Shown: piece after piece, positions 48,684-59,694 of the stretch | How positions within the stretch are numbered: position 1 is the stretch's first letter | Layout of the letters: every line of letters begins with the position of its first letter | NCBI GenBank assembly: GCA_943736015.1 | Contig: OX031063.1 | Coordinates: forward strand, 40,812,672-40,876,671 | Reading direction: 5' to 3' | Source of the DNA: Tridacna crocea | Taxonomy: Eukaryota > Mollusca > Bivalvia > Cardiida > Cardiidae | Length of the DNA: 64,000 nucleotides | Translations under genes and position numbers: made by a program | The notes under the pieces: model-generated | Seen by the model: the letters and a program-made list of their open reading frames with translations, nothing else | What the model was told of the DNA's origin: nothing | The model's database searches: none

Positions 48684-49433
48684 ATGCATGAAATTACGTT
48701 ACAGACAGTATTAGAGGAAAAATATAATATTCATGAAAAGTTTTACACAGAAAGTAAATTTGTGGCAGCCAGTGATTTTGACTGTAATGTTGCCGAATTA
48801 GTTGGCGTTGGGATCAGTAAACGTTGTATTGTAGTCGCCAAGGTCAAGCTAAGTGAAGACGACATTGACTATGATTTAATGTCACTTATTCCAGTCTCTT
48901 TATGTCGGCTGGAAATCAAAGCTCGAAATTCGTTTCTTTTAAGCGGACCAAATAATCCTCCCCGCCATTTCTTGTTGTGTTCGAGTGAGAATATGGAGAG
49001 CATATGGAACAGCTTCGTCAGAGTAATAAACACCATTAACAAAAGATTTAAAAGAGACCTTGCTGGATGGAAAACAGTAGAACTACAAGCTCCAGAATCG
49101 TTTGATCAGAACTGTAACCAGAACTGTCCGGTGACATGCAGCGTATCAGCCAGCGCGACTATTTCTTTCTTCCATTACCAAGGAGAAATGGGAAACCCAT
49201 TATACGACAAAGGAAATTGTTATAAGAATTCAGCTTCTTATCGTATAGAATCAGTTGGACATGAGTTGTGTCCAGAGAGTCCTGTATTCGATAATTTTAT
49301 AAATGACGCCGATGCTCTCCGCGAGGCTGAAATACAGGAACGTTGCAATATCAAAAAAAGTAAAGAAAGGAATGAAAAACCGAGGAACAAGAGTTTGTTT
49401 AGTGCGCTCTGTAATTTCTTCTACCGGTCCTGA
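48684..49433 (+). CDS. Uncharacterised intracellular protein, 249 aa
   Basis: Single open frame from the first ATG after the spacer, on the opposite strand to both neighbouring genes. It is clearly more GC-rich and complex than its surroundings. I do not recognise the family. Residues about 1-120 alternate short beta-like strands (FVAASDF, CIVVAKVKL, CRLEIKA, HFLLCSS). They end in an amphipathic helix, MESIWNSFVRVINTINKRF. That order would fit a PH-like fold, where the last helix follows a final strand, but this is pattern inference only. The C-terminal half is Cys-rich (CNQNCPVTC) and ends in a basic Lys/Arg/Glu tail with no targeting signal. There is no signal peptide or membrane segment. 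It could be a single-exon retrocopy or the last exon of a longer gene. Confidence 0.6.
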   Translation: MHEITLQTVLEEKYNIHEKFYTESKFVAASDFDCNVAELVGVGISKRCIVVAKVKLSEDDIDYDLMSLIPVSLCRLEIKARNSFLLSGPNNPPRHFLLCSSENMESIWNSFVRVINTINKRFKRDLAGWKTVELQAPESFDQNCNQNCPVTCSVSASATISFFHYQGEMGNPLYDKGNCYKNSASYRIESVGHELCPESPVFDNFINDADALREAEIQERCNIKKSKERNEKPRNKSLFSALCNFFYRS

Positions 49434-50216
49434 TTTACAATTTGCTATATTGATAGACTGGGCTTTGAGGGATTTTTCTTTCCTTTTTTTTTTGTTTTGT
49501 GCTTTATATGACAATCACCTCATCTTTAGCCATTTTTTGTAAGTTCATCAGCCTGTTACCATAAGTTTCTCATTATTAATTGTCTTTTTTCCTATTTTTG
49601 AACTGTAATGTTTGCAATTCATGTTTTTATTACATTTATCATATGTATTTATGCGCTCACCTTGAATACATAGTTTCAAACAAAAAATCTCTTATCTAAT
49701 TGGCCCTCGACCCGACGATCACGTGTTTTTCAACCTTTACGTAAAAGGCTTTTGAGTACAGTGTGAAAATTGCTGCAAACGAGCTCGTTTTTCTACGATA
49801 TTGTATACTGCTTGAAGGAAAACACCAAACATTGAGACACATTTTTTTTTTCATTCTCAGACATTTGAGATAAGGTTATGAATTGATCGAATGGTGTTTT
49901 GCGTCGCTATCAAGATTATTTCAGTCCTATTATTGCGACAGCTCACGTAATCATTTATGCCTTTGGTTGTACCAATGCTAGACTGTGACGCTGTGGTAAC
50001 TTACCCACTTACGACACTCCTACTAAAAACCAAGTGTTTCCTTCAACCAATGGGCTAATAAGTGCGATTCAAGAACGTTTTGCGGACAGAGTGGTTCAGG
50101 ACCAGACTGCAAGAAAATGTGCAGTCTTATCTCGGATCTACACTGTCCAAATTAAAGATAGTTTCCCGCAAAAATAAGTTTGAAATAACACTTTTTTATC
50201 GCGTCGAAAGTTTCAT
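49434..50216. other. 3' flank of the 249-aa gene, nothing recognised
   Basis: AT-rich with no clear AATAAA close to the stop. A T-rich run lies at 49478-49495. Confidence 0.4.
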
Positions 50217-50422
50217 TTAACTCACTACCAAACGACAAACTTTCAGGTTTGTCCAAATCGAAAGCATTTGCAGACGACAAATTAATAGTGACTGAAAATT
50301 TGAAAGAACACATTGTGGGAAAAGGAGAAAATGCTGGTTACCAGCATTTTCTCCTTTTCCCCACAATGTTTTCTAAAGGCTTCTTTGTCGTCAAAAGTAG
50401 GGATTGAGTGGTAATGGGTTAA
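50217..50422. repeat. Family A MITE
   Basis: TTAA at both ends (50217, 50419), termini TTAACTCACTACCAAACG and GAGTGGTAATGGGTTAA, perfect hairpin GCTGGTTACCAGC. Confidence 0.9.
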
Positions 50423-50600
50423 TTCATATAGCAAGTGAAGGGGTAAGAAGCCTCAAGGTTTTGAGGCTTACTGATTTAAATATAGACCGGTCTAAATTTT
50501 TTGTAGCATGGAAAAAAGAGAGTTAAGATTTATTGTCAAATATGGCGACCTTGACATTCACTGAGTTCAAGTGCGTAGAAATGTGCGAATTTAGCTTTGA

Positions 50601-50832
50601 TCAACTATCATTTCCACACAGTCCCGAGTTTTAGACAACCATACGAAAGAAGCTTAAATCTAAAACATAGTGGAAAGGAGAAAATACCGTTAACCAGCAT
50701 TTTCTCCTTTGTCCGCAATGCTTTATACACTTTCAAAGACCAGTTCTAGGATTTGAACAAAGTTTAGTTTGTCTCCTGCAATTTTCTTCAGTTTGTAGAA
50801 ATTCTGGAGTATTGCTGCGGGGTAAACACTTA
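50601..50832. repeat. Family A MITE, diverged
   Basis: Contains ATTTCCACACAGTCCCG, GTGGAAAGGAGAAAATACCG and a GGGGTAAACACTTA end. The hairpin has mismatches. Confidence 0.7.
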
Positions 50833-51318
50833 GGCTGATAGAACGTGCAGTCTGGTCTTGGATCTACACTGTGTGGTAACAAAAATACCTTTCTCCAAAA
50901 TTAAGTTTGAAACAGCGTTTTTCGGAGTTTTACTATCAGCTTGAAAGTTTACTTTTCTTTTATCTTATTTCATGAATTTGCTCGTTGTGTGTGATAATTC
51001 CTTTCGCGTAACTATTTGAATCAAGCTTTGCAAGGAGGACCTTTGATACATCTGCAAAAGACATCAACCCATGTCAGCCTACACAGGCTGCTTCTAGTAA
51101 ATTTCCTGATATCTTCATTCAGACATTTTTCTTTTCCGACAAAAACGATTCATATCGTGTGACAATTTGCTAAGAATAATTAATTATAAAGATACATAAA
51201 ACCCCTTTTCCAAATGCCCTAAATCAAAACATTTGGCAATGGTCAAATTTTCCCCATGCACGAGGACATTCTACCACATGGTTCAGTAGACAACATGGGT
51301 GTTATGAATAAGATTATA
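50833..51318. other. Spacer, nothing recognised
   Basis: Short CAGTCTGGTCTTGGATCTACACTGTG-like text also occurs near 50126. No gene. Confidence 0.35.
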
Positions 51319-51594
51319 ATTGGCTTGCAACATGGGAAAAAGGACATTTGGACATTTCCGTAAAGTGTCGTCTCGGATCAGCCTGCGCAGTCCGCGCAGG
51401 CTAATCCAAGACGGCACTTCACGATTGCATTTGATTTTGTGCTACAGTACACTTGTGCAAAACAGAAAATTGTATAAAAACGGAAAGTGTCGTTTCGGAT
51501 TAGCCTGCGCGGACTGCGCAGGCTGATCCGAAACGACACTTTACGCAAATGTCCGAATACCCCTTTTCGCATATTGCAAGCCATATTATAATTC
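51319..51594. repeat. Family B MITE, copy 3
   Basis: Best-preserved internal hairpins: CTGCGCAGTCCGCGCAG (about 51383-51399) and CTGCGCGGACTGCGCAG (about 51504-51520). The ends are ATTGGCTTGCAACATGGG and CGCATATTGCAAGCCAT. Confidence 0.9.
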
Positions 51595-51810
51595 ATGTGT
51601 CTATTTTTAGAAATGTTATGGGTAAAGAAATGTCGTAATTTAAGCTTGGGCGGGATTATTTCCCCGTCACAGTGAATATTTTCCTCCTGCCGAAAATCTG
51701 GATCTATATTGTTTTTTGAAATATCGGTTATCCGATTAATTGATTTGAGATCAATAGTTTTAAAAATGGCACCTGTTGATAAAATAATCACAGGAAGTAT
51801 AATATATAAT

Positions 51811-51953
51811 TTATTTCATCAGCTTGTGGTTAATCTGGGGAAATATTTGTCGAAAAAGGGAAAGGTATGCGTAAGCACTCGTTATTTTCGCATACCTTTC
51901 ACTTTTTGGCAAATATTTCCCCATACATATTAACCACAAGCTGATGAAATAAA
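51811..51953. repeat. 143-bp foldback
   Basis: About 60-bp arms, TTATTTCATCAGCTTGTGG... and ...CCACAAGCTGATGAAATAA, with inner arms GAAAGGTATGCG and CGCATACCTTTC. A short palindromic element. Confidence 0.85.
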
Positions 51954-52387
51954 CTCTATATGTGATCATTTGCTAGGTATAATACACTGTGAAGATGAGT
52001 TAAATCCCCTTTCACCTCTGCACTGCTCTTTTTTATTTCACACGACTTATTAATGGCGCATTAGCGACTAAAAAGCAATAAAGGTGTCAAATGCATTTAA
52101 AAACTCATTCGAAATATAATCCATGATAATCTGGTGGCTTGCATGGTATAATGCATTAAAGACCCTTTTTTCAGGGCAAGGTTTATATTTAAAATAAAAG
52201 AAGAAAATCGATTCGATAGAGAGGCACAAAAGCAGAAAAGAAAGTGAGCATGAAAATTAGGGAAGAAAATGAGCAAATAATGGATCAAGGGGAAAAATAA
52301 GCTTATATATAAGGATAATCCCTAATATTATTAGCTTATCAGAAAACAATATAATTATGAAGATGAAAAATATAACAATGATAAAAG
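51954..52387. other. Spacer, nothing recognised
   Basis: AT-rich, no gene. Confidence 0.4.
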
Positions 52388-52616
52388 TTAACCCATTACC
52401 ACACAATCCCTACTTTTGACGACCCTGAGAAAGAAGTCCTTAGAAAACATTGTGGGAAAAGGAGAAAATGCTGGTAACCAGCATTTTCTCCTTTTCCCAC
52501 AATGTTTTCTGCCCTTCATTAAACAAATTTCAAATTTTTAGCGACTTTTATTTTGTCGTCTGCAAATGCCTTCGATTTGGAGAAGCCTAAAATATTGTCG
52601 TTTGGTACTGAGTTAA
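52388..52616. repeat. Family A MITE next to the stop of secreted-protein gene 2
   Basis: Clean reference copy. TTAA lies at 52388 and 52613, with ends TTAACCCATTACCACAC and GTTTGGTACTGAGTTAA. A perfect hairpin covers about 52443-52507. It lies 37 bp beyond the stop codon, probably inside the 3' UTR. Confidence 0.95.
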
Positions 52617-52653
52617 ATAGAAATTTTAAAGATTAAGATAGATGAATGCTCCA

Positions 52654-55600
52654 TCAGCCATAATTTCGTATTCTTGGGGTCCAGAGGCGATATCGATGCT
52701 GTTGTATTCTCTCAAGAAGCTGCTGAAAATGCTCTGATTCGAATAACTGTGCCATTCCGACATCGTTCGTAGTTCTTCTGATGTCAATATATATGTCTGG
52801 ACTCAAATTAAGATGACGTGACATGCATGTCCGGTGAAAAATGAAGCTCCGGCCCATTACAGCACCAAAGTCTTCCATGATGTGTCGGGGGTATATCCCA
52901 TTTACACTCACATGATCGACATCCGAATTGCCCTCTGCAACATACATGGACCGAAACGTTGTGAATGGGAAATATAACGGGTTACCTCGAAAACGAATAT
53001 CTGAGACAATAACACGTGTTTCACTCAGTGTACATATAAGTGTGAGTTTCGAAGTACTGCCATTTTTATACTGCAGATCGAAAATGAACCGATCCAAATC
53101 AATCCAAACGTCGGTAATAGATGCGTATGGCCGAACAACTGTAGGGTCAGTCTGACCAATTATAACCGATGAGCCGAATGGTATCCAATCGGAACCTTCG
53201 GGTGGAACCGGGAGTAGTCTCGCGTTTCCGTCTTGGTACAGAACAAAGACCTGAGCATAGCCAGAACTCCATGGGATAGGCCTGTATACTCTAAAATATG
53301 AAGTGTTATAATAAGTTTCTCCAGTTGAAAGATGAATCGTCATCGCGTCAGGATACAGCCACCAAAAATCACTGAACACAGCCTCAACTATTACATTATC
53401 GTCCTTATGGATGGTCTTTACCTGATCTGCAAGCCAGGCTCGTCTCTCAAGAGTCATGCTTTGGACTTCTATCTTTGTACTAGAGTTGGAGTCAATCTCC
53501 AAGAAAATAAGATTGTATTTTGAGTCACTCCAACTGAAGTCTGGTGTGTTCCAAACTGCAACTGGTCTGTTTTGAGTAATTAATTTTACGTCAGGCTTTG
53601 TAATTTTACGGCGGCCAACATACTTCATTCCCACTCTTATATTTGATTTGACTTCTTTGAATTTTATTGTCAAAATGGTACCCATTTCACTGTCTACCAT
53701 TCCCATCGATTTACCTTCGAGTTTAAACTGTGGAATCAATTGAACAGAAATTTTAGAGTATGGATCTCTGCCGGCTGTGATATACATTACTGCCTTTTCA
53801 GTTCTCATTGTCTGTTGTAATTCCGGTAATTGATGACCAAGGATGATGTCGGAAAATCGCCAATAAACTGGACTAAGGTGTGGACACCCAGTGATATTTT
53901 CCTTCCTCCAGTTCGAGAACGTTTTGTACCTTGGAAGAACCGCTGTGATCTCATATTCTTGGACATTGGTGTTAAAAATAGGAATGTTTATGTTATCTAC
54001 TTCCGGGCACATGGTTTTATAGGATTCTTGGACCATAAAGGATGTCTCTGTGATGACATCATTTGGACGCAAGTTGAACTTTTGATTTGGAAGGCAACTT
54101 AATTCGCAAGTAAAAATATCTTGTATCAGCATTTCATCTCCGATATATATATCTATTTTGTCAACTGCTAGCCCATCTGAGGTTCCATCGTATTTAACCT
54201 TAAAAAGAAAATGCAAAAATATCACATAAAGCAAGTAATGCACTTTCATTCAGAATACTCTTGAAAACAAGAATGGCATTTCACAGCTCATGAAACATAT
54301 GGTTTAGCAAGATTTTAGCCAACCAGTGTGCAGTAAATTTTGTCCCTACTTCTTGCCCCCATCCCCACTCCCTTGCATTTTAATATCCGAATATTAAACC
54401 ATCTGAATGGTGAACTGTATTAGTTTTCTTTTTCTTTTTGTTTGTGATATTTCCACTTTTTTTTTACTCCTTTTGGCCCTTAACCCTTTCCCAAACAAGC
54501 CCTGGTTTTTACGTGTCTGCAGTTCAAGTCTTTTGAAAACACTGTGAGAAAAGGAGAAATTGCTCGTAACGAGCAATTTCTCCTTTTCCCACAGTGTTTT
54601 CTACCTTTAAGGAGACTTTTCTACCATTTTCATCAAATTTGAAATTGTTGTCTGCAAACTCTTTCAGATTGGAAGAGTGAAAAATTTGTTGTTTGAGAAA
54701 AGGTTAAATACACTATTTTCCAAAACAGAAAGATACGAAAAAGCATGAGTACTTTAAAAAACAAGATGAGTAAAGCAATATTCCTCAATATCTTTCTGAG
54801 ATGGATCAGTACTCAGGACTAAGATCAGTACTCCCAAGTCACGCAAATGCTCAAAGTGGCAATCCAAAATACAGGCCTACTCTTCGTCTTGCAGCTGTGT
54901 CCTTAGACAGCTGTACAAAGTTGTATGTTTGTGTAATTGTTAATTTTTCATCAAATGCCTTACATGGAAACTGTGTGTATGCCTGGATACAACATCATTC
55001 ATGCCCTTCAAAGTTAGAAATTAATCGACGCAAGATCAAGTGAAGGAGATGTTGAAACAAAACATGGCACGATAGCGATACTGACTGTAAATACATTAGC
55101 CCCCTGCCAGAGAATTTCTAGTTTTAACGACCCCAAGAAAGATTTTTTCTTAAAATAAACATCTTGGGGGGAAAAAAGAAACAGCAGTTGCCAACGCTCG
55201 GCCGCAGCTGCTTTAATTTTCGTGAAAATTCTGGTTCGAAGAAGGGAGATAACTTTGTCAAACTGATAGTTCCTTAGGCTTTTTATAGTGGCTAAAATAA
55301 AGGTATACATGAAGATCAACTCATTAAATGTTGGCAGCACGCACGATGAACTATGTGATTCTTAACAACAAAGACAATTTAGCCGGAACTTAACAAAAAA
55401 GACAAAGAGGGGTTACCTTGACATAATGCCAGCCTACTGGCAACATGGAAACAGCCGTGAAAAAACCAGTGGACCGAAACTGGTTCCAATCAGGTGTCGT
55501 TGGCGTCTGAAAAGTTCCCATTGGTGTTCCATCAATATCCACCACCACAGTTTCGGACATGTTACCATTAGAGAAGCGAATATCGTGAATAGCGACCTGA

Positions 55601-55812
55601 CTTCTCTCACGAAGACAGAAAGTGAGCGTTAGTGTCTTTTTCGGTTGTAGTATGACCGCTTTCCCATTAGATGCGTTCGAGAGATCCCAAACTGGATGGT
55701 TGCCTTTATTCCGTTGAAAGTCTGTCTCAAGTGTGAACACTTTGGCGTCATTGGGTGCGATTAAAATTGTAAGTACGGTGCCACAAACTATGATAGTCAA
55801 GTGACTATACAT
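52654..55812 (-). CDS. Secreted beta-rich protein, paralogue 2 (two coding exons, about 646 aa)
   Basis: Exon 1 is 55812-55417 (132 codons) and ends GTC AAG|gtaacc. Exon 2 is 54198-52654 and follows ctttttaag| in phase 0, reading VKYDGTSDGLAVDKID. Exon 1 length, intron phase and position are identical to paralogue 1. The signal peptide is MYSHLTIIVCGTVLTILIAP. Domain layout is as in paralogue 1. There is an N-terminal jelly-roll-like region (about 25-145) and a middle region with cysteines TCELSC, MCPEV and GCPHLSP. The highly conserved C-terminal region has VYRPIPWSSGYAQVFVLYQD (about 436), PEGSDWIPFGSSVIIG (about 465) and FRSMYVAEGNSDVDHVSVNG (about 547). An upstream acceptor-like TTTGCAG sits about 38 nt before the ATG, as in paralogue 1. 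Similar C-terminal blocks are, from memory, widespread in uncharacterised secreted proteins of invertebrates and some bacteria. No function can be assigned; carbohydrate binding is a guess. Confidence 0.88.
54480..54707. repeat. Family A MITE in intron of secreted-protein gene 2
   Basis: TTAA at 54480 and 54704. Hairpin variant GCTCGTAACGAGC, the same subtype as at 3293 and 63853. No counterpart in the intron of paralogue 1. Confidence 0.9.
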
Positions 55813-56257
55813 CTTTACCTTTTAGTTTTTTCTATATCACACCTGCAAATAGATAGATATACAGTCAATGTTACTACAAAGAAAATGAAGTCGTGTACAC
55901 TGATAACATTAATTTAACGGTGCTAGATCAACTTTTTGATGTCTTTTCAGAGTTTTATCATATTTAACTGAATTACAGCCCTTTCTAAAGTACATGTACA
56001 AATTTTAAACTCTTCCAAATTCAAAACATCACTGGATGATCAGTATGACATTCGCAATAAGATTCGAAGTTTTCTAATAAGGTACAATCATTTTCTCCTT
56101 TTCCCACTATGTTTTCCAAAGTGTTTTATCCCAGATCGTTATACACTTGGATTCTTTGGTAAGACCAGGGCTACACAGGATGAATAGAAGGGACATGACT
56201 GCACAGAGCAGTATAGGCCGGGACACGAAACAAGACAAACAGACAAAGCAAGACCTG
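55813..56257. other. 5' flank of secreted-protein gene 2
   Basis: Contains a family A fragment at about 56006-56125 (reverse orientation, TTTTCTCCTTTTCCCACTATG). The promoter is not identified. Confidence 0.45.
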
Positions 56258-56736
56258 GGTCTGTATTCACCAACCATTCCTGAGAATATTCTTGGTCTCA
56301 TTCTTCAAAATTTTGTCATTGTGAAAGTAACAGAACTTCTGATTGGCTAAACCAAATGGTTCAGCCAGTCATAAGTTTTGTTACTTTCACAGTCAGGAAA
56401 TCTTGAAGAATAAGACCAAGATCCGTATTCGTCAACCATTCTAAATAACGTTCTTATTCTTACTCACAAGAGTTTTCCAAATTTTAAATAACACAACTTT
56501 TGATTGGATAAACCTTTTGGTTAAGCCAATCAGAGTTTGTTTTAATTTCAAATCTAAAAAATCTAGCAGAATTAGTCTATACGCATATTCTTAAAAATGG
56601 TTGATGAATACGTACACTGGATCCAAAGAATATTCTTTGTCTAATTCTGGAGAATTGTATAGATTTAAAAGTAACTCAACTTCTGATTGGCTGAACCAAA
56701 TTGTGTAACTTTCAGATTGGTTGGTGATTACGGACC
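56258..56736. repeat. Three family D palindromic MITEs in a row
   Basis: Units at about 56258-56420, 56421-56615 and 56618-56736 each have CCGTATTC.CCAACC-type ends and a GATTGGCTAAACC..GGTT.AGCC centre. They differ in divergence, so they may be separate insertions or an old tandem array. Confidence 0.75.
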
Positions 56737-57639
56737 AAGTAGGACAAAAGAAGGCATGGTCCTTTACTTACCACTTTGACAATTGAACTCTGCTTATTAT
56801 TTAAAAATCACTGTATAGGCCTACACACCTACGTTTACAATGACGAATGGCGCGTATGTAGACAATATATGACAGGTGGTGAACCCATTCAAACATATAT
56901 CGTATCTTTTGGATATTTCTTAATTCAAATATCTGAACATAAGAGCATATTACTTGGATACATGTTGGAAGTAAATCGATATGAAACCGGTGTGGAAAAA
57001 GACTTGCTCAGTTTGAACGATTTCCATCTCTATAAGTTAACAACGAGTTAATATTAAAGACGTAAATACGAGAGCGTTCATGTGCGTTTATAGAAGGGAA
57101 ACAATCGTTTTTGTTAAAATTTACTGTCGAAAAGGTCAAAGTTATACTTGAAAATGATTGGTTGTTTCGCACCGCGTATACATGCTATAACGTTATATCC
57201 ATGAATCAATTACGTTAACTTCCCCCTTTTTAACTTTTTTTTTTTCCAAGGAAGATTTATAACTACCGGTCTTACATCCCAAAAAGATTTCCAGGTCTGC
57301 TTGTAGGTACCTTGTCTGCACGTCAAGCAACGCCAGCTCTGGACTTGATTAGTTTTCCCGCACCACACCGTGTTTTTACAACTTTAAAGCTTGATACATT
57401 TCGCCTCAGGGAAGTCAAGTCGAATTCGGTAAGAAGTGAACTTTGCAGACGGCAAAGATTCAAATCAGACTGCACTAAACGCATCTTTACCGTCTGGCTG
57501 TTTAGTCAAGCAAAAAAAGTTCAAAAAAATTAACAACAGCAGTTGCATAGGAAGCTAAGTTGCAGAGCTACTGAATATTGGTTTTGAATGTTGCGGGTTT
57601 GAATTCCGGTCGAGTTAAATAAATTTTAGTATGGTTGAG
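56737..57639. other. Intergenic, no supported gene
   Basis: A 91-aa ORF (56776-57051) and a 73-aa ORF (57312-57533) show no recognisable features. Confidence 0.4.
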
Positions 57640-57730
57640 CCATGCTTGTGAAGAGGGGACTTAATGTATTGGCAAAAAATATATACCCAGGTCAGCCTGC
57701 CGCACTGGCTTACCTGAGCCAACACTTCTT
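57640..57730. repeat. Dispersed repeat family E fragment
   Basis: GAGCCATGCTTGTGAAGAGG and ACCCAGGTCAGCCTGCC match the fragments at 46685 and 59373. Confidence 0.5.
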
Positions 57731-57817
57731 GCTTTTGATAAATTTTCTACATGTCCACTGTACCTCATGATTTAACTGGTCGTTGTACCAAATGGATTGT
57801 ATGAATCTATAACGCTT

Positions 57818-58175
57818 TATTTCATACTTTCCGGTAGGATATCAAGAAATAGCAGTGAAAATATTTTTCGATCTTACACTGGTAGCACCAGTGAAAATAC
57901 CGATTTTCACGTTCTTGTTGCCTAGGTAAATTGCGCGTGCCTAACAACCAGATGGGAAATATGACGTCATGTACCTTATATTTCTCGCGCTTGACGTAAT
58001 ATTGGTATGCGGGAGGGGTACGCCACGGGGAATAACGGAAAAAAATTCGACTGGCTTTTGATAAAGCTCCTTCCAGAAAGGGTTAAAGTGGCTGCGCCAC
58101 TCGTGAAAATATTACCGATGGTGTTCACTCGATGAAATAATTTTCGATCTTTCACCGAAAAAAACAAATATCTTC
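57818..58175. repeat. Family F element, copy 2
   Basis: Matches 25149-25608: CTTTCCGGTAGGATATCAAG, TTGCCTAGGTAAATTGCGCG and GTACGCCACGGGGAATAA. It keeps only one arm of the 143-bp palindrome seen in copy 1. Confidence 0.85.
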
Positions 58176-58244
58176 CATATAATTACCTTCTTGGTATCAC
58201 GGTGATGCCCCCTTTTGTTAGAATGCGACTTATACTATATATTA

Positions 58245-58507
58245 AGCTTACAACATGCGAAAAGAGGCATTCGGACATTTGCGCAAAGTGTCGTATCGGA
58301 TTAGCCTGCGCATACGGTGCAGGCTTATCCGAGACGGCACTTTACGACTACATTAGATTTTGTTCTTTAGTAGACTTGCACAAAACAGAAAATTACATAG
58401 AAACGGAAAGTGTCCTTTCGGATTAGCCTGCCTGGACTGCGCTGGTTGATCCGAGACGACATATTACGCAAAAATCCCAAAGCCCCTTTTCGCGTGTTGC
58501 AAGCAAA
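58245..58507. repeat. Family B MITE, copy 4
   Basis: Ends are AGCTTACAACATGCGAAAAG and CGCGTGTTGCAAGC. Both internal GC-rich hairpins are present with mismatches. Confidence 0.85.
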
Positions 58508-58740
58508 TTTATTTCTTCTAGCAAAGACTAAAAAGCAACGTTTTCATCTTGAAAAAGAAAGTAAAAATTGGATCATAAGCTAGATGTATGCCCCTTTAAA
58601 CTTGCCATCTAAAACTTGAGCAGTAACTTTCGTCTACTGTAAGAGAAACACTGATCATAATATGTTGACGAAGAGTGCACGGTTCTGTTCACGCGTCACA
58701 AACCCCATTTGTCATTTCAACATGAAATAAAATTTATTAA

Positions 58741-58951
58741 TTAAACTTTTAAATTACACAGTCCCGAATTTAAACGACTCCGGGAAAGAGGGCTTTTGAA
58801 AACATTGGGAAAAAAGGAGAAAATGTTGATACCTAGGGTTTTCCACTTTTCCCAATTAGAGGCCAATGGTATCGTTTGAGCTATCCGTTCTTTATCTTTA
58901 AATGCTTGAATTTTGATAAGTCTAAAATTTTGCGGTGTAGTAAAGAGTTAA
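58741..58951. repeat. Family A MITE, diverged hairpin
   Basis: TTAA ends. The hairpin has decayed around AAAATGTTGATACCTAGG, while the 3' block TCTAAAATTTTGCGGTG is kept. Confidence 0.75.
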
Positions 58952-59100
58952 AATGGAACAAAACAAGCATTTTAAATTTCAACAGCCGTTATATTGTTCG
59001 GTTTTTTTTTTTGCATGTGGTTATTGGTCTTAAACGTTCGTCACCATTGCGTAAATGGCTCACAGCAACAGGATTTAGTACATTGATTTTCGAAAGATGT

Positions 59101-59297
59101 TTAACTCGTTACCAAACAACCCCTGGTTTTTACTACCAAAAAGCCTTCTGACAATATTATGGGAAAAGGAGAAAATGCTGGTAATGTTTCCTGCTCTTTT
59201 AAGGTTAAGTTTCAATTTTTGAGTCATGTTTATTTTGTAGTCTGCAAATTCTTTTTATTTGGAAAAGTCTAAAATTTTGTCGTTTGGTAAAAAGTTA
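59101..59297. repeat. Family A MITE missing the right hairpin arm
   Basis: TTAA at 59101 and 59294. The left arm GGGAAAAGGAGAAAATGCTG is intact, but the right arm is largely deleted. Confidence 0.8.
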
Positions 59298-59364
59298 ATG
59301 TCTCTTTCAACATCATCTTAATAAGGCCCACATACCGCTCCGGAAGGGGCATCTATCCATGCCT

Positions 59365-59560
59365 GAACGTACTTGCACCATGCCCTGTGAAAAGGGGGCT
59401 AAATTCATCCGCAAAAATTATCAACCCAGGTCAGCTCTCCAGGGTCAAATATTTTTTACTTACGGTCAGTTTTATTGATGTCAAAGGACCAGTCTGCCTC
59501 ATAGTCGGTTCCTTTCGACAATGAAAATTTTATGGATCTCTAACTTTATGATATCTTACT
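59365..59560. repeat. Dispersed repeat family E, longest fragment
   Basis: CATGCCCTGTGAAAAGGGGG, then TTGATGTCAAAGGACCAGTC. Matches 15641-15800 in order. Confidence 0.55.
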
Positions 59561-59694
59561 TAGGACAATGCAATACGTCTTTTTTGTAACAGTATGCCTC
59601 ACTTACTTAGAAGTGCAGAAGACAGATTACGGAGCTAAACTGATACACTGTCTATGTTGTATGTTTTTTTTTTTTCAGTATTTTAACCATTATA

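Noticed and set aside
51320-51590. GC-rich hairpins as tRNA or structured RNA gene
   Set aside because: No tRNA arms or A/B boxes; the structure belongs to the family B MITE, found five times.
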